The notes under the pieces are model-generated. The model was not told where the DNA came from. It searched no databases and saw only the letters and a list, made by a program, of their open reading frames with translations. Positions 22,068 to 33,300 of a stretch of DNA of 64,000 nucleotides are shown piece after piece. Positions within the stretch are counted from its first letter, which is position 1. Each line of letters starts with the position of its first letter. The DNA comes from Macrolepiota albuminosa (lineage: Eukaryota > Basidiomycota > Agaricomycetes > Agaricales > Agaricaceae), in NCBI GenBank assembly GCA_027475525.1, contig JAMWFC010000056.1, positions 1 through 64,000 on the forward strand, in the 5' to 3' direction. Made by a program: the position numbers and the translations under genes.

Positions 22068-24110
22068 TTGCAAGTGTTTTCTGGTACCATCAAGGAGATG
22101 AGTGATGAGGAACATGGAGATAAAGCGCTTATCTTGGACTATAATCATCAGACTAGGCAAGTAACCTTTATATCACATACCCCTTTAGCCCCTGAAATCT
22201 TGAACACTTCTACATCGCTTACTAGCAAAGCTTTATCCTACTTATACCTCACTGCATCCGATATTACTGAAAATCTTTCGACAGACACTTATTTCGTTTC
22301 TACCCCTGATTCTAAAGAACCTTTGATATCCGGTTTTGCTAGAAACCAGAGTTCCATTTATAATATGTTTGCTAACAACAGTACCCCTAAGCGCAAAGGG
22401 GTTCAGGTTAAAAAGAAAGAAACCAGAGTTCCATTTATAATATGTTTGCTAACAACAGTACCCCTAAGCGCAAAGGGGTTCAGGTTAAAAAGAAGTACAA
22501 ACCAGTAGCGCTTAAAACAAAACCGGTAGCAAGCAGCATACCTGAAGAATTTTGCATCGAGAGAAAGATCATTGGAGACCTGTTAGCAACCCTTCCCGAG
22601 CTTAATCCGAACCCGCCACCCTTCGAGCCTACTGGACAATTTACAGAAGAACGACGGGTGCTATTCCTTAGTGCCCACAATACAGGCTTTCTATCAATGG
22701 CGGAACTAGATGTATTGACCGACATTATGCAAAAGCAAAACGAAGCATTTGCTTGGGAGGATTCCGAACGTGGTAAACTTAGAACTGACTTCTTTCCACC
22801 AGTGGTTATACCGACAATACTTCACATACCTTGGACCGAGCATAACTGACCTATACCACCAGGTATTGAAGCCAAAGTTTGCCAAATTATTTATTCCAAA
22901 ATAGCAGCAGGAGTTTACGAGCCTTCCAATTCGGCCTACCGATCACAATGGTTTTGTATACTGAAGAAAAATGGAAAGCTACATATAGTTCACAGTTTGG
23001 AGCTGCTAAACAAAGTCACGATTTGTCATTCAGGGGTACCGCCCTTCCCCGATCACGTTGCTGAATTGTTTGCGGGAAGAATATGTGGCGCTACCCTGGA
23101 TCTGTACGTTGGCTATAACGAGCGCTTGATTCACCCTTCCTCTCGCGACTTAACGACATTTCAAACGCCATTCAGAGCGCTACGACTGGTTACACTTCCC
23201 ATGGGATGGACTAATTTGGTACCCATATTCCACGACGACATTACGTTTATTCTACAACCTGAAATACCCCACCATGTGCTTAGCTTTATCGACAATGTAG
23301 GCATTAAGGGCCCAAAAGATTGGCGCCTTGTAGATAGCAAGCCTGAAGTGCACCCAGAAAATCCCAATATCCGCATGGCACTATGGGACTTCTTCCAATT
23401 GGTTAACCGGGTGCTCCAGCGCATGAAGTATTGTGGCAGAACGTTCTCAGGACACAAGTTGGTTCTTTGCGCACGTTTGCACACCAGAGGGCAGGATCCT
23501 GGAGGAGAGCTGATTAGCGCTTCTGGAAAAGTGGGGAGTCTGCCATAACCTCTCGGAAGTTCGTGCGTTTCTAGGCACGGTGGGCGTGCTGCGCATGTTC
23601 ATACACCATTTTTCACATCGAGCACACGCGCTTAATTGCTTAACTCATTCTGGGGTCCCCTTCAAATTTGGACCTGACCAAATTAACGCCCAAAAAAATT
23701 TAGTGAAGGCGCTGCAGGAAGCGAAGCCATTGGTACCCATTGACTATACTACGTCCGATCCCGTTATACTTGCTGTTGACATCTCTTACATTGTGGTTGG
23801 CTTCTTTTTATGTCAATGTGATAGCGTGAATTGAAAAATCAGACGCTACAATCGCTTCGGATCAATTACCCTTAACGACAGAGAGTCGCGCTATAGTCAG
23901 CCCAAACTGGAATTATACGGATTGTTTCGAATGTTTCAGGCGCTATGCATGTATCTTATTGGGGTTTGAAACCTGATTGTCAAAGTTGACGCACGCTACA
24001 TCAAAGGAATGCTCTAGAATCCAGACATTCAACCTTCGGCTAGCATGAATCACTGGGTAGTAGTGATACTAATGTTCTACTTCGAGCTTGTGCATGTCAA
24101 GAGTGCGTTT
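22068..24110 (+). pseudogene. Element B reverse transcriptase and RNase H region
   Basis: Frame pieces at 22068-22508, 22442-22849, 22860-23548 and 23551-24110 read as RT: FEPTGQFTEERRVLFLSAHN, then GRICGATLDLYVGYNER, LPMGWTNLVPIFHDD and SFIDNVGIKGP (near 23285). The active-site FxDD-type motif is FIDN, so a catalytic Asp is Asn. The RNase H-like part has PVILAVDISYIVVGFFLCQ (near 23760) and DRESRYSQPKLELYGL. Breaks include a 77-bp duplication at 22341-22494 and several TGA/TAG codons. The layout matches Agaricomycete gypsy Pol as I know it. Confidence 0.8.
22341..22494 (+). repeat. 77-bp tandem duplication, exact
   Basis: Units start at 22341 and 22418, upstream of the RT core of B. Confidence 0.95.
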
Positions 24111-25832
24111 TACGGACCTGATGGACTATCTAGGTGACCTAGGCAGCCAGAGGACGAAGCGCTGGATGAAAACGATAACGACGTATTTGACGACTGGATT
24201 GACCGGTTGCACAGTTTCATACATATTATTCAATTGCCTATTTCGGCCCTTCGCAAAGACCAACATGTCTTGACCTGGCTACACCCTATCATTCTGTATC
24301 GACCTAAACCGTATCAGGCTCCATCAACTTTTTACACGGCCAGTATCTATAACGTTGCTAAGCCATCTAATGATCTAAAGATAGTCAAGGAACCCAGACC
24401 CTTACGGGAAGATAGTCGCAACCTCCCATATTCGGCGGTACCTTGTAGCGCCAAGGCTAAGTCAGAAGACCAACAAGTTGATCAGGTTAGGAAGTGGTTA
24501 CTGGATTTGCGCCGACCATCAGACCTTACAGATACGGAATACGCCACCTTCATTTGATACGCAACGACTTTCTTTATGGTTGAGAACCGGCTTTGGCAAT
24601 GAAATAGGGCTGGCGCTCACAAATTGGTAATCAAACCAGAGGGCCATATTAGGATTTTGCACGCCATGCACGACGACTTGAGACATTGAGGACTCTACGC
24701 GACGCAAGCAAATTTATTGGAATGTTTTTGGTGGCCTCAAGTTAGCGCCGATATCGCATGGTATATTTGCACTTGTCATCTCTGCCAAATCCAACAGACA
24801 CACCAAGTTCTTATTCCCCCAACTGTAGTGACTCCAGCACCCTTGTTCAGAAAGATATATATCGACACTATGCACATGCCCAAGTCAGGGCGCTACAAGT
24901 ACATTATCCAAGGAAGGTGCTCTTTGGTACATTGGCCGGAGTTTCGTATGCTCCAACAGGAAAATACCGATGCTATAGCTAAGTGGCTCTTCGAAGATGT
25001 TATTTGCAGGTGGAGAGCCCTTCACGAGATTGTTACAGACAATGGAGCGCCAATAGTTAAGGCGCTTACCTACCTCGCTAAGAAATACAACATACAGCAT
25101 ATTCGAGTCTCAGGATACAATAAACATGCTAACGGTATAGTGGAAAGGCCACATTTTGATGTATGACAGGCACTATTTAAGGCAGTAGACGGCGACAAAA
25201 GTCGCTGGAGTGAAGTGACTTATTTGGTCTTTTGGTCTGAACGAGTTACCGTATGGAAGAGGATGGGCTGTTCTCCCTACTACGCGGCGACTGGCACCCA
25301 TCCCCTGCTTCCAGCGGACGTTGTGGAGGCAACGTACTTACAACCTCCACCTAACTCAATCCTGTCCTCTACTGATCTTATCGCTAGGTGCGCCATTGAC
25401 TTACAATGACACATGGAGGATCTAGAGCGCCTACACGAGGTGGTATTTCAAGCTAGACGACAGGCCGCATTATGATTTGAAAGCGAGCATAGTGCTACTA
25501 TCCGAGACTACAACTTTACAGCTGGCACCTTAGTACTAATGAGCAACTCGAAAATCGAAGTCACCCACAACAAAAAGATGCGACCCTGATACCTAGGACC
25601 CCTCATAGTAGTTTCCCGCAATAAGGGAGGTGCCTACGTACTCTGCAAGTTGGACGGCTCAGTTTTGCATCAACCGGTAGCGGCGTTCCGACTCATTCCC
25701 TATTTAGCACGTGAACATATTCCACTACCTTTGCCGGCGCTGGACATTGACACTGCCAAGCTTCGAGAGCTGGAAGAGACTGAGTTGGTGGACGATGATG
25801 AGAACACTCTGGATGAAGATGAGGAGCAATAA
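24111..25832 (+). pseudogene. Element B integrase and Pol C terminus
   Basis: A spacer (EDEALDENDNDVFDDWIDRL) leads into the integrase. The zinc-binding half retains CTCHLCQIQ (near 24770), and HDDLRH supplies a His. The catalytic core has IYIDTMHMPKSG, VTDNGAP (near 25035) and ANGIVERPH (near 25130), which together give the DDE triad. Downstream frames reach an acidic tail, ENTLDEDEEQ, ending at TAA 25830. Stops at 24556, 24601, 24688, 25165 and 25408 break it. Confidence 0.8.
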
Positions 25833-25974
25833 ACTTATATGAAACGCAAGGCACTAACTGTTAGCGCTCCTTGGGATCAGACTTAGGCAACCCGAAAACC
25901 AGAAAAGAATAAATAAACAAGCGGTACTAGTACACAGGGAACAGGCGATCAGACTACAACTACACCTAATTGAA

Positions 25975-26634
25975 CTACCCTAAAGATGCAGACCGTCGAT
26001 GTGGACCTTTCACTTGATCTTTAGGGCGCCTGCAGGTGGGAGGAGCGCCTGGAGGTGGCGCGTTAGCAGAGGGAATGGGAGGAATGGGAACGCTAGGAGG
26101 AGGTGCGGGAGGAGCACCTGGGCGAGGAGCATGAGGAGTGCCTGGAGGAGCGGCAGGGGGGTTGGGGGAAGAGTACCACCCGTCCTCATCCAGGCGGGAC
26201 TCAAACAAGGGGTAAGGAAAGGCCGTGCATTCTAATATTGCCCGACGTGCATCAAGGTCGATGAGAGGGGGAAGGGGGAGCCAGGAGAGACTCTTAGAGA
26301 CGGCATGGAGTTAACAACCTCAGGTTAGAAAGAAATAAAAACTAACCAAAGTTCCCATTTCACGGAGTAGGCTGGCCAGACTCAGAGCGGTATCTGTAAC
26401 CGGCTCCTGCACAACGCATGAGTATTACTCACGACCTGCGCTAAGGGGAGGCGTACAGTAACTATGGATGGGTCGACGGCGACCATCCATTTCTCAGAAG
26501 CGTCGAGAAGAATTCGGTACCTGCATACCAGGGTCATAGTGTTGCCGTTCTTGTGGGGAAAGCTGCCAGTAGGCATGAGCGTGAGGAACTGCTCCAATTG
26601 GTCTAAGATAGCAGGACGGTAAAGACGTTCAGTG
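25975..26634 (-). pseudogene. Element B antisense gene, 3' part (putative)
   Basis: On the minus strand two coding-looking blocks occur. The first (26628-26433) reads RLYRPAILDQLEQFLTLMPT and AVDPSIVTVRLPLAQ. The second (about 26304-25975) reads LPPLIDLDARRAILECTAF, then a Pro-rich tail with stop at 25975. Between them are GT- and AG-type sites (GTGAGT at 26432, GTTAGT near 26346), but one candidate intron would be only 26 bp, so the splicing is unsure. It ends tail-to-tail, 143 bp from the pol stop. It could be the far side of the antisense gene at 44290-45048, split by the D insertion. Confidence 0.45.
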
Positions 26635-26756
26635 ATGACGCCAACTGTGGTTGGATGTGCTGGACATATACGCAGTACAACACCGTCTCCAGCACCTGGC
26701 ATACGGGTTTGTGAGGAGTCCCGGCAGGGTCCCGGTGTGCTCAAGCAGAGGTGATA
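26635..26756 (-). repeat. Inverted fragment of a B-type LTR
   Basis: About 120 bp match the reverse complement of the last part of the B LTR: TGATGACGCC outward end, then the segment around GTATACGCAGTACAACACCG, up to about 26750. The B LTR sequence stops there and family-D gag follows. It differs from both B LTRs at several sites, so it derives from another copy. This is the unresolved left edge of the D composite. Confidence 0.7.
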
Positions 26757-26910
26757 ACACTCACACTTACTACCCCACCGGGTACCAGACCGACCCTTAC
26801 GGACGCCTGGTACCCGAGCACTACTCCGCGCAGACACTCACACTTACTACCCCACCGGGTACCAGACCGACCCTTACGGACGCCTGGTACCCGAGCACTA
26901 CTCCGCGCAG
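26757..26910 (+). repeat. 77-bp tandem duplication, exact
   Basis: Units start at 26757 and 26834, first readable D1 gag sequence. Confidence 0.95.
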
Positions 26911-27379
26911 ACCCCCCGCCCCGTCTATCCACCTCTCCCGTACGAACCTCCATATCTCCACCGCCACTGGGCCCCCGACCCGTCCCTCTACGACCTGGGG
27001 CCCTCAGCCAGCTGGGCCCCTCCGCCCAATTTAGCCATGGCGCGACCTGTGGAGGTCCCCTCGTACCGGAGCATCCCCGGGGGCCTGCCGGAGACCCCAC
27101 CTGTACCCAGCGGACCTCGCCCGATTCCCCCCAGCGAGGGCCCCTTTGCACCCACCCCCTACTACGGTTACCAGCGCCCCGTCCCCCAACCCCGAGAACC
27201 CCGAGGACCCCCCTACCCCGACTACCCCCCTCGTCATTACCCGGCCGCCGCTCCACCCGCTCGAACCCCTCCCTCGCCAATGGGACGACGACGCCTCGAG
27301 GAGTATGAACGGCAACGGGACGAGGTACTCCGCTCCCTCAGGATCTCGCCAGAGAACTTCGCGCAACGGACAAGGACGC

Positions 27380-27533
27380 TGCTCGTGGAATTCGGACACG
27401 ACAACTTTGAAGGCACTCCGGAGGAATGGGCTCACTGCCTGGTCGAATTCGGGGATTGCTCGTGGAATTCGGACACGACAACTTTGAAGGCACTCCGGAG
27501 GAATGGGCTCACTGCCTGGTCGAATTCGGGGAT
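27380..27533 (+). repeat. 77-bp tandem duplication, exact
   Basis: Units start at 27380 and 27457, D1 gag. Confidence 0.95.
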
Positions 27534-27876
27534 TGCCTCACGCGGGGGAACTCCCGGAGCAAACCATGGTAAAGTATAGGCGCAATACGATCCTCCGGGA
27601 AGAATTACAGCAACTGCTCGACGAAGTCCACGCGTCCCCCTCCCCTCGGCCCCTCAACGACCCCGCGGACCCAGGTCGCTCGATTCACATTCGACGGGAA
27701 CCTCCGGAACCGGCCCCAGCAGCCCCGGCAGCCCCCACGGTCTCCACTCCGGAACAACGACAACGGGAAGAACGGCAGAACGCCTCAGCCATATTACGGT
27801 CCCTCAACCCAACTGGAGGCCTTTTCGACCAACCCGCTGCCTGCACGGTAGGCTTGTCAACTCGTCGCAGGGCTAA

Positions 27877-28030
27877 TTCCGTTCCTAGTACCTTCGAGAC
27901 CTGGGGGCAGCCCCAGAGACCCCTGGAACCCCTCCCGCGAATGGACAACGCCCTTCCGTTCCTAGTACCTTCGAGACCTGGGGGCAGCTCCAGAGACCCC
28001 TGGAACCCCTCCCGCGAATGGACAACACCC
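27877..28030 (+). repeat. 77-bp tandem duplication, two mismatches
   Basis: Units start at 27877 and 27954, D1 gag; two transitions differ. Confidence 0.85.
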
Positions 28031-28141
28031 AACCCCCGCCCCCGACAAACCCCGGTAGAGCCCGGGTGGACACCCCTAGTACGGACGACACGCTATGCTA
28101 CATTGACGAGCTCACGCGCGACAACAACGAACAACGTCCCG

Positions 28142-28295
28142 CGCCCGCGCCCGCCCCGGCACCAGCACCACCCCCCACGTCCGCCCCGGCCCTCCCAGAA
28201 CGCAACTTCCGCCGCGATCGCCCGCGCCCGCCCCGGCACCAGCACCACCCCCCATGTCCGCCCTGGCCCTTCTGGAACGCAACTTCCGCTGCGAT
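28142..28295 (+). repeat. 77-bp tandem duplication, diverged
   Basis: Units start at 28142 and 28219, D1 gag; several transitions, some at CpG. Confidence 0.8.
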
Positions 28296-28445
28296 CCGCC
28301 ACCCCACTTCGACCTACGGAACCCCCCGCGACCCCCGATGCAAGCCCGACCCTCCCGGATTGAACGTCCCCCGCGCAACCCGGCACCCGACCCAGCACCT
28401 AACCCCCCTCCGCCCGACCCGACACCGCCGAACCCTCCCCGACCA

Positions 28446-28599
28446 CCTCCGCCACCCCCAGCTGAACCTCGAGGACGACCCCCAGGCCCTCCACCTCCGC
28501 CACTCCCGGCGTGGAGACCCGGCCTCCGCCACCCCCAGCTGAACCTCGAGGACGACCCCCAGGCCCTCCACCTCCGCCACTCCCGGCGTGGAGACCGGG
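28446..28599 (+). repeat. 77-bp tandem duplication, exact
   Basis: Units start at 28446 and 28523, D1 gag. Confidence 0.95.
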
Positions 28600-29174
28600 C
28601 CCCCTCCTGGCAGGAACGAACCCCCTTGGGACAACGGGCCTCCTGGGCGTGGACCCCCAGGTGAGCCACCCGGAGGAGGACCTCCCGGCGGGTGGGGCTC
28701 CGCCCTTGGTGCTTTTCCTCCTCAAGGAGGGGGGGGTAATCATTACTACTATTATTACAATGCTGGCCCTCCTCCCCGTAACGCTGCCGGACCGGACGAC
28801 GCTCGCGACGCCCTCGCCCGCGAAGGACGATTGGACATCCAAAAGCCCGACGCTTTCACGGGCCGGGACCCCCGAAAATGGCGTACCTTCCTCACTCAGT
28901 GTCTCAATACATTTCAGGCAAAGCCGCTCACGTTTCAGGTTGACAGCTCCCGGGTGGCCTTTGCCGCATTGTACCTCCAGGGGATCGCCTTCGATCACTA
29001 CACGGCCCTCATCCAGTTCGACCCCAACAACCCGGCACTCACTCGCTGGCAAGCCTTCGTCGACGAGTTCTCCGGGAAGTTCGGAATCTACGACACCGTG
29101 GCCGAGGCCGAGGACAACCTCTTCAATCTCCGGATGCGCTCGGAAGAACGTTTCACCACCTTTATCGTACGTTT

Positions 29175-29328
29175 TGAGAAGGAAGCTTACGAAACAGGTT
29201 GGAACTACAGCGCCCTCTGGTACGCCCTCCGCCGCGCCCTGCCACAACGCATGAGAAGGAAGCTTACGAAACAGGTTGGAACTACAGCGCCCTCTGGTAC
29301 GCCCTCCGCCGCGCCCTGCCACAACGCA
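29175..29328 (+). repeat. 77-bp tandem duplication, exact
   Basis: Units start at 29175 and 29252; it breaks the D1 capsid. Confidence 0.95.
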
Positions 29329-29924
29329 TTAAGGACGTCCTCCGACTTGCCCCGAAGCAACCCTCCTACGATGGGTACAAGGCCCTCGTCATGCAGATCG
29401 ACCAGCGCTACTGGGAAGACCGCAGCGAGTATTCGAATTCCCGACCCCCATGGAACCCTAGAGGAGGACCCCCTTGGCCTTCCAGCGAAACCCCCAACCC
29501 CCAAGGTCGCAACCCTGGCCCCCCCACGTTCCCTGGTGGCCGACCCCCAGTGAGTCGCGGCCCGCCCAATACTAACCCCGGCAGCGGCGCCCGCCCCCAG
29601 GCCCAACTCAACGCCGCCGTGGCCGCCCACGACCCGGGCGACGCGCCAAGCCTCGAGGAACCCCCGGAAGACCCCGAAGACTTTGACTTCGACGACGAAC
29701 GGGACGAAGAGGCCCTCCGGGCCAACCGGCTTCAAAAGAAGAGACGGCCCTGGATCGAAGTCCCGATGGATGTGCAGGAACGACGGAGAAGGGAGGATGT
29801 CTGCATACTCTGTGGTGAGAAAGACCATTTCATCTCCGAGTGCCCCAAATGACAGGTCATGGGACGTGCCACCTGAACCTTCGAAGGGGAGGACGCCACC
29901 TACGAGTATTCGGAAAACGACCCA

Positions 29925-30078
29925 GCGATTTAGACCCGGAAGACGCCCTAAATCGCGGAATCGACCCCGACGTCTTCTCTGCCCCGGTCTCACATCTTTG
30001 CGCGATTTAGACCCGGAAGACGCCCTAAATCGCGGAATCGACCCCGACGTCTTCTCTGCCCCGGTCTCACATCTTTGC
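29925..30078 (+). repeat. 77-bp tandem duplication, exact
   Basis: Units start at 29925 and 30002, between D1 knuckle and first protease. Confidence 0.95.
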
Positions 30079-30173
30079 TCTACAACACTCGTACAGAACA
30101 CCCTCACTGCTTATCTACCCTCCCACTCTTCGCACTCTCTCCTCCTCAAAACCCGCCTCACCCCCTCCGGAAC

Positions 30174-30480
30174 CCCCTCAACACCCTCGTCGACAGCGGC
30201 GCCACTGACAACTTCGTCGATGAAACATGGTCTACCTTCGCCCCGGAACCCGCCCAGCGACTCCCGGTCCCGGTACGGCTCTGCCTCTTCAACAGAGATG
30301 CCTCCACGGCGGGGGACATCACCCACTTCGTGCGTATGCCCGTTACCTTTGCCAACGGACAGACTCACAACCTCCGGATGCTGATAACAAAACTCCACCC
30401 TTCCGCACCCCTGGTCTTAGGGCTCCCGTGGCTCCGGGACACTAACCCCCGCATCGATTGGCGACACCTCACCCTTTGCC
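30174..30480 (+). pseudogene. D1 first retropepsin-like domain
   Basis: LVDSGATDNFVDE begins near 30186, with the catalytic Asp at 30192. The domain ends LVLGLPWLRDTNPRIDWRH at about 30410-30470, the usual C-terminal hallmark. It differs clearly from the second domain (about one third identical by eye). The frame differs from the upstream spacer by an indel near 30175. A 77-bp duplication follows immediately. Confidence 0.8.
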
Positions 30481-30610
30481 TGACCCGGGACCCGACCCCC
30501 GACGACCAGCAACTCCCCTTCGACATCCCCCAAATTGGCGACACCTCACCCTTTGCCTGACCCGGGACCCGACCCCCGACGACCAGCAACTCCCCTTCGA
30601 CATCCCCACT
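30457..30610 (+). repeat. 77-bp tandem duplication, exact
   Basis: Units start at 30457 and 30534, between the two D1 protease domains. Confidence 0.95.
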
Positions 30611-30689
30611 CCCCAAATCCAACCCCGAAGGACCCCCCGGACGAGCCTCCACCACCCCCCGGACTCCAGTCTCGTTCGTCCCGATCCTT

Positions 30690-31128
30690 TGTCATCAATG
30701 CCAGGTTGGACGGCGCCCCAGGACCGGTATCGGCCCTCATTGACAGTGGAGCCACCGGAGTTTTCATCAGCGACGCTCTCGACCTCCCCCACGACTCCCT
30801 CGACCAACCCCTCCGCCTGCAGTGCCTCGACGGCACCCCCTCCTCCTCCGGCCCCATCCAGAGGTCTCACTCGGGGCGCGTGACCCTTGACAACGACTAC
30901 CAGTTCACCTCCAACTTCCTGGTCACGCGACTTCACAAATCGACCCCGATGGTGCTGGGACTACCCTGGCTACGCAACACGAACCCCGACATCGATTGGA
31001 GAACGCTCACCATGACCTTCCCGGGACCCGAAGACCACCCCTCGACCACCGTGCACCTCCGGGCCCTAGGAAACAACCCGACGCCCGACAACCCCGGGAC
31101 GACTGCCGCGCCCCCCATGCCCGTCTGA
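30690..31128 (+). CDS. D1 second retropepsin-like domain
   Basis: SALIDSGATGVFISDAL starts near 30730, with the catalytic Asp at 30742. It closes with MVLGLPWLRNTNPDIDWRTL (about 30950-31010), then a Pro/Thr linker to a TGA at 31126. D2 has CGA at the matching place (37539), so this stop is a CpG transition. The domain is also present in D2, where the first domain is missing. Confidence 0.8.
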
Positions 31129-31148
31129 GACCGCAAGGCCCCCGATCA

Positions 31149-31302
31149 ACCCCCGAACATTCCTCGGAACAAGTACAAAGGGCCGAACTACCCCTGCCGG
31201 TCTCAGACACGCGTCACACCCGCTCACCCCCGAACATTCCTCGGAACAAGTACAAAGGGCCGAACTACCCCTGCCGGTCTCAGACACGCGTCACACCCGC
31301 TC
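31149..31302 (+). repeat. 77-bp tandem duplication, exact
   Basis: Units start at 31149 and 31226, D1 protease-RT linker. Confidence 0.95.
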
Positions 31303-31521
31303 CGGCCAATGCTTCCGCAACCCCGATTGACCCGAGCGCACTCGACATTAGGATCATTGGGGCCGCCCCCTTCGCCCGCCTCATGAGGGAGGGAACTCCC
31401 ACGTTTCAGCTGCACACCTCGCCTTCTCTCCCGGAAGAACACCTACGAGGGGACGCTATTCCCCCGGAACAGAAAACTGAGGAGCAAATCCTCCGAGAAG
31501 TAGTTCCCCCAGAGTATCACG

Positions 31522-31675
31522 AGTTCGCTGACGTATTCTCCGAAGGAGACGCCAAGGAGATCCCCCCTCACCGCCCCTATGATCACACCATCGACCTCAG
31601 TTCGCTGACGTATTCTCCGAAGGAGACGCCAAGGAGATCCCCCCTCACCGCCCCTATGATCACACCATCGACCTC
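31522..31675 (+). repeat. 77-bp tandem duplication, exact
   Basis: Units start at 31522 and 31599, D1 RT entry. Confidence 0.95.
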
Positions 31676-32562
31676 GAGAAAGGAGCCACCCCCCCTTTCG
31701 GCAAGGTCTACAACATGTCGGAGGTCGAACTCCGGGCCCTCAAGGACTACCTCGACGAAATGCTTGGTAAGGGATTCATCCGACCCTCCGCCTCTGCCGC
31801 CGGAGCCCCGGTTCTATTCGCCAAGAAGAAGGACGGCTCGCTCCGACTCTGTGTCGACTACCGGGGACTCAATAAGATCACCAAGAAGAACCACTACCCG
31901 CTCCCGCTCATTGGCGATCTGGTCGATCGACTCCGCAGTGCCAAGGTTTATACGAAGATCGACCTCCGCTCCGGTTACAACAACGTCCGCATCGCCCCGG
32001 GACACGAGTGGAAAACCGCGTTCTGCACGCGGTATGGTCTGTTTGAGTACCTTGTGATGCCTTTTGGAATGACTAACTCCCCCGCCACGTTCCAATACTT
32101 CATGAACGACATCTTCCACGACATGAGCGACGTCTTCATGATCGTCTACCTGGACGACATCCTCATTTATTCCGACTCACCGGAGGACCACCAGAAGCAT
32201 GTCTGGCAAGTCCTCGAGCGCCTCCGGGAGCACAACCTCCATGCCAAGCCCGAGAAGTGTTCATTCCATACGGAAGAGGTTGAGTATCTTGGCGTCATAG
32301 TATCCCCGAATGGCGTTCGCATGGACCCCCACAAGGTCGAGGCCATCGTCAACTGGCCGCAGCCCCGGAACGTCAAGGAAGTACAGTCCTTCCTGGGTTT
32401 TGCTAACTTCTACCGGAGGTTTATAGACAACTACTCCGGGATCACGAAACCCCTCAACCGGCTCACGCGTAAGGACATCGCCTGGAACTGGGACAGTAAG
32501 TGCCAGAGCGTCTTTAACCTGCTCAAGGAGGCTTTCACAGTCGCCCCGGTACTCTGGCACTA

Positions 32563-32716
32563 CGACCCGGCCCTCCCGATCATCCTGGAATGTGACGCGT
32601 CCGACTACGCCATCGCCGGGATCCTCTCACAGATGGAGCCGACCCGGCCCTCCCGATCATCCTGGAATGTGACGCGTCCGACTACGCCATCGCCGGGATC
32701 CTCTCACAGATGGAGC
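32563..32716 (+). repeat. 77-bp tandem duplication, exact
   Basis: Units start at 32563 and 32640, D1 RNase H start. Confidence 0.95.
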
Positions 32717-33300
32717 CCGATGGTGGGGAGCCCCGGCCAGTCGCTTTCTACACCCGGTCCATGATCGACGCCGAACTCAACTATGACATTTACGACAAGG
32801 AACTCCTCGCCATCGTCGAAGCCTTCAAGCAATGGCGGGCCTACCTCGAGGGAGCCCGGCACCGGATCCAGGTCTATTCGGATCATAATAACCTGCAGTA
32901 TTTCACCACGACCAAGCAACTCAGTCGACAGCAGGCCCGATGGTCCGAGATCCTCTCGGAATACGACTTCACGATTCAGTACCACCCGGGACAACTCGGA
33001 GCTAAACCCGACGTCCTCACCCGTCGACCAGATGTCTATCCCAAGAAGTTGTTCGAGGCGGAACGCAATGCGTTCAATCATTGCATGGTGATCCCTCCCA
33101 AACATCTGAATGCCATACTGATCTTAAACAACGAAGGAACCCTGAACCAGATCCGCCGCGCTCCCCGAGACAAGTACTTCACCGATCACGACCCCCGAAA
33201 CTCTTCCGACGAAACCGACCGGGACCCCGCCTTCTCCCTGTCCCCCGACGAAAAACTCCTCCTCCGGGATGGCCGCATCTATGTCCCAAATCACGCCTGA

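Larger units (their letters stand above)
26757..29852 (+). pseudogene. D1 gag
   Basis: A long Pro/Tyr/Arg-rich N-terminal region (26757-28740) is followed by a capsid domain at about 28830-29430 (GRDPRKWRTFLTQCLNTFQA, GIAFDHYTALIQFD and EDNLFNLRMRSEERFTTF). A CCHC knuckle, CILCGEKDHFISEC, lies at 29808-29849, with a TGA at 29850. Six 77-bp duplications break the frame; leaving them out, the capsid-to-knuckle part is one frame. The start codon is not determined because the 5' end is missing. Capsid type and RYWEDRSE motif fit basidiomycete gypsy Gag. Confidence 0.82.
31129..33300 (+). pseudogene. D1 reverse transcriptase and RNase H
   Basis: The linker (ALDIRIIGAAPFARLMREGT) leads to EEQILREVVPPEYHEFADVF, the gypsy RT entry. 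RT reads [35 protein letters not shown] and an intact YLDD in [13 protein letters not shown] (near 32140). RNase H has [29 protein letters not shown] and [11 protein letters not shown]. Duplications at 31149, 31522 and 32563 break the frame. The TGA at 33298, before LHYDVLRQHHDHK, is shared with D2. Confidence 0.88.

Noticed and set aside
26407..26432. 26-bp intron in the B antisense 3' part
   Set aside because: GT and AG fit and the exon phases look good, but 26 bp is too short for a fungal spliceosomal intron; left as unresolved.
28098..28669. Long Gly/Arg-rich minus-strand frames over D1 gag
   Set aside because: They mirror the Pro-rich sense Gag in GC-rich DNA and show no motifs or splice signals of their own.
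32704..33105. Minus-strand frames over D1 and D2 RNase H
   Set aside because: Present in both copies only because the sense strand is conserved; composition fits a shadow frame.
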